A stretch of DNA of 64,000 nt, from contig NC_064042.1 in assembly GCF_932526225.1 (NCBI RefSeq), forward strand, positions 3,145,001 to 3,209,000, read 5' to 3'. Every line of letters begins with the position of its first letter. Position 1 is the first letter of the stretch. The translations under genes and the position numbers were made by a program. Of this stretch, positions 56,105 through 64,000 are shown piece after piece. The stretch is from Nematostella vectensis. Taxonomy: Eukaryota; Cnidaria; Anthozoa; Actiniaria; Edwardsiidae. The notes below the pieces were generated by a model that was not told the origin of the DNA, made no database searches, and saw only the letters and a list, made by a program, of their open reading frames with translations.

Positions 56105-58598
56105 TTACATTACACTATACGTGCATTAAGCTTATTCCGTTACACGTCGCCAGTGTGCACTACACGTACTACACTACACGCACACTAAGCGTGCACTACA
56201 CGTATTACACTACACACACGCCAAGCGCGCACTACACGTATTACACTAAACGCACACTAAGCGTGCACTACGCGTATTAAACTTCACGCACACTAAGCGT
56301 GCACTTCACAAATTACACTACACGCACAAAAAGCGTTCACAATACGTATTACACTACACGCACACTAAGCGTGCACTACACGTATTACACTACACGCACA
56401 CTAAGCGTGCACTACACGTATTACACTACACACACGCCAAGCGCGCACTACACGTATTACACTAAACGCACACTAAGCGTGCACTACGCGTATTAAACTT
56501 CACGCACACTAAGCGTGCACTTCACGTATTACACTACACGCACAAAAAGCGTGCACAATACGTATTACACTACACGCACACTAAGCGTGCACTACACGTA
56601 TTACACTACACGCACACTAAGCGTGCACTACACGCACACTAAGCGTGCACTACACGTATTACACTACACACACACTAAGCGTGCACTTCACGTATTACAC
56701 TACACGCACAAAAAGCGTGCACTATACGTATTACACTACACGCACACTAAGCGTGCACTACACGTATTACACTACACACACACTAAGCGTGCACTACACG
56801 TATTACACTACACGCGCACTAAGCGTGCACTAACACGTTTTACACCACACGCACACTGAACGCAAATTACACGTATTACACTACACGCACACTAAGCGTG
56901 CACTACACGTATTACACTAACACACACTAAGCGTGCACTACACGTATAACACTACACGCACACTAAGCGTGCACTACACGTATTACACTAACACACACTA
57001 AGCGTGCACTACACGTATTACACTACACGCACACTAAGCGTGCATTACACGAATTACACTACACGCATACTAAGCGTGCACTACACGTATTACACAACAC
57101 GCACACTAAGCGTGCACTACAAGTATTAAACTACACGCACACTAAGCGTGCACTATACACCTATTACACTACACGCACACTAAGCGTTCAATACACGTAT
57201 TACACTACACGCACACTAACCGTGCACTTCACGTATTCACTACGCCACACTACACGTATTACACTACACGCACACTAAGCGCGAATTACACGTACTACAC
57301 TACTCGCGCACTAAGCGAAAATTACACGTATAACACTACACGCACACTAAGCGTGCACTACACGTATTACACTACACACACACTAAGCGTGTACTACATG
57401 TATTACACTACACACACACTAAGCGTGCACTTCACGTATTACACTACACGCACAAAAAGCGTGCACTTCACGTATTACACTACACGCACAATAAGCGTGC
57501 ATTACACGAATTACAGTACACGCACACCTAGCGTGCACTACACGTATTACACTACACGCACACTAAGCGTGCACTACAAGTATTAAACTACACGCACACT
57601 AAGCGTGCATTACATGTATTACACTACACGCACACTAAGCGTGCACTACACGTATTACACTACACGCACACTAAGCGTACACTACACGTATTACACTACA
57701 CGCACACTAAGCGTGCACTACACGTATTACACTACACGCACACTAAGCGTGCATTACACGAATTACACTACACGCATACTAAGCGTGCACTACACGTATT
57801 ACACAACACGCACACTAAGCGTGCACTACAAGTATTAAACTACACGCACACTAAGCGTGCACTATACACCTATTACACTACACGCACACTAAGCGTTCAA
57901 TACACGTATTACACTACACGCACACTAACCGTGCACTTCACGTATTCACTACGCCACACTACACGTATTACACTACACGCACACTAAGCGCGAATTACAC
58001 GTACTACACTACTCGCGCACTAAGCGAAAATTACACGTATAACACTACACGCACACTAAGCGTGCACTACACGTATTACACTACACACACACTAAGCGTG
58101 TACTACATGTATTACACTACACACACACTAAGCGTGCACTTCACGTATTACACTACACGCACAAAAAGCGTGCACTTCACGTATTACACTACACGCACAA
58201 TAAGCGTGCATTACACGAATTACAGTACACGCACACCTAGCGTGCACTACACGTATTACACTACACGCACACTAAGCGTGCACTACAAGTATTAAACTAC
58301 ACGCACACTAAGCGTGCATTACATGTATTACACTACACGCACACTAAGCGTGCACTACACGTATTACACTACACGCACACTAAGCGTACACTACACGTAT
58401 TACACTACACGCACACTAAGCGTGCACTACAAGTATTAAACTACACGCACACTAAGCGTGCACTACACGAATTACACTACACGCACACTAAGCCTGCACT
58501 ACACGTATTACACTACACGCACACTAAGCGTGCACTATACACGTATTCGCTACACGCACACAAAGCGTGCACTATACACGTATTACACTACACGCAAC
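56105..58598. repeat. 36-bp satellite array with higher-order duplications
   Basis: About 69 copies of a 36-bp unit made of CACTACACGCACACTAAG, CGTGCACTACACGTATTA. Each unit holds near-palindromic halves (GCACACTAAGCGTGC and TACACGTATTACA). A ~700-bp block starting at 57041 is repeated almost exactly from 57750 (offset 709 bp, identity until about 58,430). A 216-bp shift (six units) is seen between 56304 and 56520. Open frames here are artefacts of the period. Confidence 0.95.
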
Positions 58599-58599
58599 T

Positions 58600-60560
58600 C
58601 GACAACTTATAAAAGATGAACTACAGAACATTCTCAAAACAGACGTTTGCGTCAAGAACCGAAAGATGTGCGTCCAAGGGCCTAAGGGAGACAGGGGCCG
58701 AAGAGGCCCTAGAGGGAAGGGAGTGATCCCATGGAAAAGAGGAACAAAATGTCACACAGGGTACGGAGGACCTGTCGGCAAACATGACCCGCCAGGGCTT
58801 TAAAGGGCAGTTGGTCAAAAGGGTGATAGGGGTTAAAGGAGAACCAGGCCCCCATCTCACAGAACCTAAGAGGACCCCCAAAGGTTCTAAGAGTGAATGT
58901 GAGTGGTAAGGCGTGGCTACCATGTGTTGCTATTGGTAACCTTCATCCTGTGGTCACGTGGCAGCGAAGGGTTTTCTTTTACCAAGACGAGGCAAAGCTG
59001 AAATAAGTGGCATCACTATCAGCCACGTGACGACGGGTGATCAGGGGGAGTATGGATGCGAGTCAAATAGTATTGTGGGGGTGGTGGTAGCATGGGCGAA
59101 GCTCATCGTATAGTCACGTGACGTGATCATGGGTGGGGTATGCAAAGTTGTCATTCTATTTCCATTCAAGTTCCCCTTCTTCCTACCGTCCTACCCTTCC
59201 CATGAAATCCAGAAAATATATTGATTTTCTCCAGCCTTCCCCCCTCGCTTTTAGCACAAACCACCAAGTTCTATCATAGCAGAGCAAGGGACCAATATAA
59301 CGCTGGAATGCAGGGCCTCTGCTAAACCAGCCCCTGTCATATCATGGACCTCCAGCAGAGGCCCTCTGCAATCAATGACTTTGGGTGAGACGGTATACTT
59401 GCCATAAATATCGGGAAAGACGAAAGGGGTGACTACCGGTGCAGGGCAAGTAACCTCCTAGGAGCGGGTTACAACGAGGGCTGTTATCATCGTTTGGGAC
59501 AGACTTTCATTTACTATAAGCATTCCTAAACAGAAGACATTTGGTTATTTAGAAATGATTAAACTTGACTGCCAGGCCAAAGGAAGCATTTGCACATCAT
59601 GGCAAAGAGAGAACGATGCAATGCCCAAAAATGCGCGCACACTACAAAATGGAACACTACTGATACTCAATGCGTCACATAGAGAGAGTGGGACATACAC
59701 TTGCATAGCCAGAAACGTAAAGCTTAAAATAAAAGCGTCGATTCAGGTACACGTGTTGAGTCATCCGTGTCACAACTTGAAGACCAATAAACCTGCCACA
59801 CCCTCGGAGCATTACGTCATCGACCCAGACGGGGCTTGCAGTCTGTCAAATTTCAGAGTTTACTGTGATATGATTGAAAGGGGAGGTGGGAGGTGTGGGG
59901 GTGACGGTTGCCAGTCATGACAGCGTGGCGAATTGATATGAGGCTCGAGGATCATACCGAAGGGTGGTTCGCTTTAATGGAGCGACAATATCAAGTGCCA
60001 ATGTTGTAGCACTCTTCTCACCTCCATCGATTGGCCGGTGTCTAACGGCCATGCTGTTTGGTGGGTGCCACGTGTAGTGACATGTAGTCTAATGGGGTGG
60101 GGCCATTCCTGGAAGTGGTAAATGCCTGTGGTTGACGAACACGTGCAAAGATGCGCAAGTATGCAACCGCAGCAACAAAAACAAAGGTTCGACAATAACT
60201 AGAGACAGCGGTCTGCTGACAGACAAGTCAACCTTACCGGTACAAGAGTTAAGGCTGACAGACAAGTCAACCTTACCGGTACAAGAGTTAAGGCTGACAG
60301 ACAAGTCAACCTTACCGGTACAAGAGTTAAGGCTGACAGACAAGTCGACCTTACCGGTACAAGAGTTAAGGCTGGGTGAGACAGGGGATGGTAGTGAACA
60401 AGTTCAAATGCTATGTAATGGCTTGATACAAACACTCAAGTGTCAGACTTGTACCCAATTGCGCATGCGCGAAGGACGCTGTCTGATTAATTCAGCAGTT
60501 CTCCACACTCTTTCGGTATCATGTATCCCCTGTTCGTGGTTATTTCATTGCTTCTGATTG
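58600..60560 (+). pseudogene. degenerate collagen-Ig-Ig-caspr/fibrinogen-like gene
   Basis: The translated fragments lie in this order on the plus strand. A G-X-Y collagen stretch (GPKGDRGRRGPRGKG at ~58,677) is interrupted by a stop near 58,801 and resumes in another frame. An Ig domain (IIAEQGTNITLECRA at ~59,270, GDYRCRASNL at ~59,430) and a second one (GTLLILNASHRESGTYTCIA, 59,660-59,710) follow. The start of a fibrinogen/caspr-type domain (YVIDPDG, FRVYCDM) is at ~59,800-59,880. Its continuation needs a frame change near 59,885 and meets an in-frame TGA near 59,936. The remaining caspr-type blocks (YEARGSYRR, WWVPR, CNRSNKNKG, GLLTDKSTLPVQELR) are in varying frames. Intact relatives in cnidarians are secreted or membrane adhesion proteins. 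Some breaks could be missed introns, but several are not near splice sites. Confidence 0.7.
60212..60375 (+). repeat. 39-bp in-frame tandem repeat (4 copies)
   Basis: Four copies of a 39-bp unit encode TDKSTLPVQELRL each. One copy of this peptide belongs to the conserved end of the caspr-type domain (family pattern LTDK..LPV.ELR.G.T), so the three others are an expansion within the relic gene. Confidence 0.9.
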
Positions 60561-62303
60561 AGTTTCAAGCAACAAGCGTAGGCGGCGTTCATTTAGGGGT
60601 AACTGCCTAGTCCCCTAACCGTTCTCAAAGGTCATCGGTCATGCTGACAAATAAGAAACAGCGAAGGCTCTGAGAACGAGAATGGACTGATGTTCTTATC
60701 GAGCTCCCTGTGGTGGAAGTGCTTCCCAGATCCCGCGCTAGCACAGGAAACCCGGTAAGAACGCCAGGAAGCAGACTAGGGCCAATAACATTATTCTCAC
60801 GACGACCCTACACCACGTGATCAAATCTCTTATTTGCAATGGGTTATCGTAGGCCACTGCATATTTGCACACACAGGAGACTACGCCCATCATCGCCCTT
60901 GTCCAAGGTTCCTCTCGACCCCCCCCCCCCCCCCGCACACACACACACACCTTCTTCGTGCTAACCACATAGGTTTAGGGAGTCGATAAAAAATCGATTA
61001 TATCAGCTTTATTAGGACTTCAAACACTAGAAATAAAAAAAAGTATACATTGCTTGAACTATTTTACAGTACAAAATATGTGCATGGTAATGAAAAGAAA
61101 CTATCGAGGAGCTTCGGTACACGTGAAAAGCCTGTCTAACAAGCGTTTCTGAGCGAAAATTTTTTTACTCCCATCACGCTCATCCCAGAAACGTTTGCTA
61201 TCGCTATGCAGGCATGAGAAGAATTTCAACCATAACAAAGTTCAGAAATTTTTAAGGGTACACAGCCTCAAAATATTTTTTTAATTTTTTTTAACTATTT
61301 GCAATTTGAAGGTCCTCGACGGTTATGAGACGTGAATATTCGTGGCAAAAACAAACAAACAAATCTTGTTGATTTTTTGTTGTTGTCAATGCCATAACTT
61401 TTTCTTAATATTTTCAGCATTTTTTTTTTCTAAATGAAAAAAAGAAACTCGTTCTTTTCGTTGGCTGGGAACCATGTTTTAATACATCATCCAACCGATT
61501 CCACGATTACCTTTTTGAAAATAAAATATTCTTAAAACTGCAACTGGCAAATAACGCTTTTGTCCGTCTTTGAACTTTTGCATTTTAAGAGACTGGGAGT
61601 CTCAGATGTAGACGTCGTCATTTTTATGTTTCGTTCCAAATGCAAATGAATGCAAAAAAGACAAGATAATTGAATTTTTTTTTTGGACGGTATATGAAAA
61701 GAACGGCGTCTAGTCTAGGCCTTAAAATACCGACATCGAAGTTTGTTGACTTGCAATTCGTGCGTTGATTGGATAAAACGCGATACCCTATCACAAGTGT
61801 ACAAAATGAGTTCCTTGTTTGGTGAGGACAAAATCGTTTACCAAAAAAATCAGCAGATATAAGCTTCTATAAAATTATATTACATCGAGTGAATAAGCTT
61901 ATATTATTAGATACTACCCTAACTTGTATTCCAGCGTGTATCTAGCGTGAAAAGTCGTCTAGACGAAGTTCAAGCCTGCATTATTTCTTATGAAAATACT
62001 TTCCTTGCTCTATGAACGGACGATTTGTTAGCATTATGAGCTAATGATATTTTTGGCAACCGTAGAAACACATCAATTTTGCTACTGAACCTTTTTGACA
62101 AGGGTTTCTAGAATTTTTCTATCTTTATCTCTAGTGTGTCATAACCTTAATGACTGCCATCTCAGTGCTGCTTGACTAATTCAAGATGGCTGCCAGGAAT
62201 GTAAACTCGTTCCCGTGAGCTCATTCACTGATACATTAATGGAGCTGGTGCTTTAGCGTATATCAACAGCAGATCGTAATATCTTACAGGGTTGCAAGAA
62301 GAC
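60561..62303. other. intergenic region
   Basis: No exon is recognisable. A run of ~16 C followed by a CA microsatellite lies at 60,919-60,950. The rest is AT-rich. Confidence 0.45.
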
Positions 62304-63686
62304 TTAAATCCACATTCCATCGTTAACTGACTTGTCCCATTCCACTTCGCTGTCGTCCTTGTTGGGTTTTGCGTGACCGACCTCTGCATAAGCTGTAGGT
62401 TCGTACTGTGGTGGCGGGTAGTGCTCTTCCCCGTTCGGGTAGCGGTTCTGGAAATTCAGTTCAGCATAATCCAACTCTTTAGGTGTCTGAGCACAAATTG
62501 TATCGTAAAATAAAATAAAATAAAATATAAGTCCCTTCAAGGTGACCGGAATAGGCGCAAATGTCTTTAGCTATAGGATAGAAGCTAGATTTTCTTTAAT
62601 GACAAGCTTTTACACGAGCAAAAGGAGTCTTTGCAAGCAAAATAATTATCTGTAGGGTTTATTATTTTAAATTCAAATTCCTATGAAGACAAAGCCATAT
62701 ATTTTAACGTAACTAATGGACGAATACTTTATGACAAACAGTTGAAAAGCAATGTATTTCACCATTCCTTTTAGAAAGCAAAGGGTGCGAAATTTAACAG
62801 ATTCTGGTCAGCTTGGGGTTAACAAATATAAGTACCTGTGAATTAGCATCGTCGTAAGGGTAGTCATCTAGCTTGGTGAGGGGTTGGCTCGCAGGCGGGG
62901 GTGGTTTGTACTGTTTCCCATCTTGCTGATATTTGTCACCTTTACGTGTGTCTAAATATACACCCAAAACATACAGAAAACAACATTTCTTATCAACTCC
63001 AATACATTTCATTAAACAACTCCTTATAAGACCATTCACTACAGGGGTTTTATTATGCCCCGGCGGCCGGCGGAAGCGCAAGCTTTTTTTTAAAGTCGAC
63101 TTAAGACTTAAGATAAAATATCTTCCACCTCCTACTTATCAATCTCCACCGCCTACTCTGAAAGTTAATGAAAGCCCTGTACTATTTTGGAAAAAGGAAG
63201 AATCGTTCCCAATAAATATTTTTGAAAAAGAGGATGAATTGTTCCTCCCCTCTTCTGAATTCACATCAAAATATTTTCCCTATCTTTACCTCCTACTTCA
63301 TTAGAAGCAAATTAAGGAGGGTATGGATATTTTCTGGAACTACTTATTGAAATAAATAATAATAATAATTTGAAGCTCTTTGAAGCTCAAAATAACTATC
63401 ATCTGTCTATAATTATATAAAGTAATTCAATATAGACTTTACCCATCAATTTCTCTATAATATCAAAATATCTGTGGATAAATTCTGTTTCTCATACCTC
63501 CTCTTTTTTTCCTCTGCACAAAGCAGACTATAAGAATGATGACGGCAATTACCACAACTGCCGCAATTACTCCAATAATAGCATACAGTGCAGTGTCTGA
63601 GATTCCACCTGTATCTGGCGGAGGGACAGGCTTGGTTGTTGTCTCAGAGGACGGGCTTGGTGTTGGTGAGGTTGAGGGTGATGGTG
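62304..63686 (-). CDS. single-pass membrane protein, 3' exons (gene continues beyond the window)
   Basis: The minus-strand exons are 63498-63686, 62836-62951 and 62304-62486, with consistent phases. The first encodes a Ser/Thr/Pro stalk, one transmembrane helix (YAVIGVIAAVVVIAVIILIV) and a basic stop-transfer VQRKKRG. The cytoplasmic tail has a PPPPASQP stretch and tyrosine motifs (DDYPYDD, LDYAELNF, EPTAYAEV), ending in MWI. LDYAELNF resembles tails of Ig-family adhesion receptors, and the YAEL/YAEV sites could be phosphotyrosine docking sites (inferred). The ectodomain lies outside the window, so the family cannot be named. Confidence 0.75.
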
Positions 63687-63834
63687 CTATTCAAGAAAAT
63701 GGTCCAAAAATGAAGTAATGATAACAACAAGCAACAGTATGCTAGATAAAGTAAGCAAGGAAGCTAGCCAGCAAATTATGAGTAGGACAACTAAATATGA
63801 ATCTTATTGTCTGTTGTGCTAGTAACAAAGTTTC

Positions 63835-64000
63835 TAGATTCAAAATACAGAGTACGGCAAACTACAGCAAATCTTTCCATCTGTTGTGCTGACAAAGGTA
63901 CTATAACAAATCTTTCCATCTGTTGTGCTGACAAAGGTACTATAACAAATCTTTCCATCTGTTGTGCTGACAAAGGTACTATAACAAATCTTACCATCTG
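63835..64000. repeat. 39-bp tandem repeat next to a splice donor
   Basis: About four copies of a 39-bp unit (AAATCTTTCCATCTGTTGTG, CTGACAAAGGTACTATAAC) run to the window end. On the minus strand the outermost copy reads CAGATG|GTAAGATTTG, a good splice donor. The inner copies have GGAAAG in place of GGTAAG. The array therefore probably starts at an exon border of the membrane-protein gene. Confidence 0.8.

Noticed and set aside
56299-58295. Several 60-114 codon frames rich in YYTTRTLSVH
   Set aside because: They are satellite repeats with a 36-bp period, not coding sequence.

Overview
The window is eukaryotic. Genes are split by short GT-AG introns, intergenic DNA is AT-rich, and there are many non-autonomous DNA-transposon remnants and long tandem repeats. 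The gene set (FKRP/LicD-like enzyme, D-cysteine desulfhydrase, AIFM2/FSP1, EMSY, CFAP97D1, DNAJC21, AP-1 sigma, and a collagen/Ig/caspr-type relic) suggests an early-branching animal. A cnidarian, probably a sea anemone such as Nematostella or a relative, fits best, but the species is inferred. All gene models were assembled by eye from splice sites, reading phase and protein family knowledge. Most multi-exon models close with consistent phase and a total length divisible by three.

Layout: (1) 1.8-3.5 kb, +: an intronless FKRP/LicD-like type II membrane protein whose two ends lie in CACGTG-rich tandem repeats. (2) 12.4-4.5 kb, -: a nine-exon D-cysteine desulfhydrase/ACC-deaminase-family enzyme. 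One of its introns holds an inverted-repeat element and a ~1.6-kb minisatellite of 33-bp units. (3) 21.3-13.0 kb, -: an eleven-exon gene for a predicted 2,077-residue membrane-anchored protein. It has four tandemly duplicated ~273-residue modules, a partial fifth, a long charged linker and a C-terminal cysteine protease domain resembling the herpesvirus tegument deubiquitinase fold. I know no named family for it. (4) 28.5-23.8 kb, -: AIFM2/FSP1. (5) 30.8-41.3 kb, +: EMSY, whose reading frame continues in phase through further exons into a C-terminal bromodomain that vertebrate EMSY lacks. (6) 46.9-44.6 kb, -: a CFAP97D1-like ciliary protein, divergent from (7) 47.3-49.0 kb, +: intronless DNAJC21. 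(8) 55.7-52.4 kb, -: the AP-1 sigma adaptin, with three alternative 45-nt terminal exons in tandem. (9) 56.1-58.6 kb: a 36-bp satellite with higher-order duplications. (10) 58.6-60.5 kb, +: a broken collagen-Ig-Ig-caspr-like gene. (11) 63.7-62.3 kb, -: the 3' end of a single-pass membrane protein that continues beyond the window.

The genes do not form one pathway; this is ordinary euchromatin. The most interesting items are the module/protease gene, the EMSY-bromodomain fusion, the triplicated AP-1 sigma terminal exons, and minisatellites that copy splice donor sites or a stop codon.
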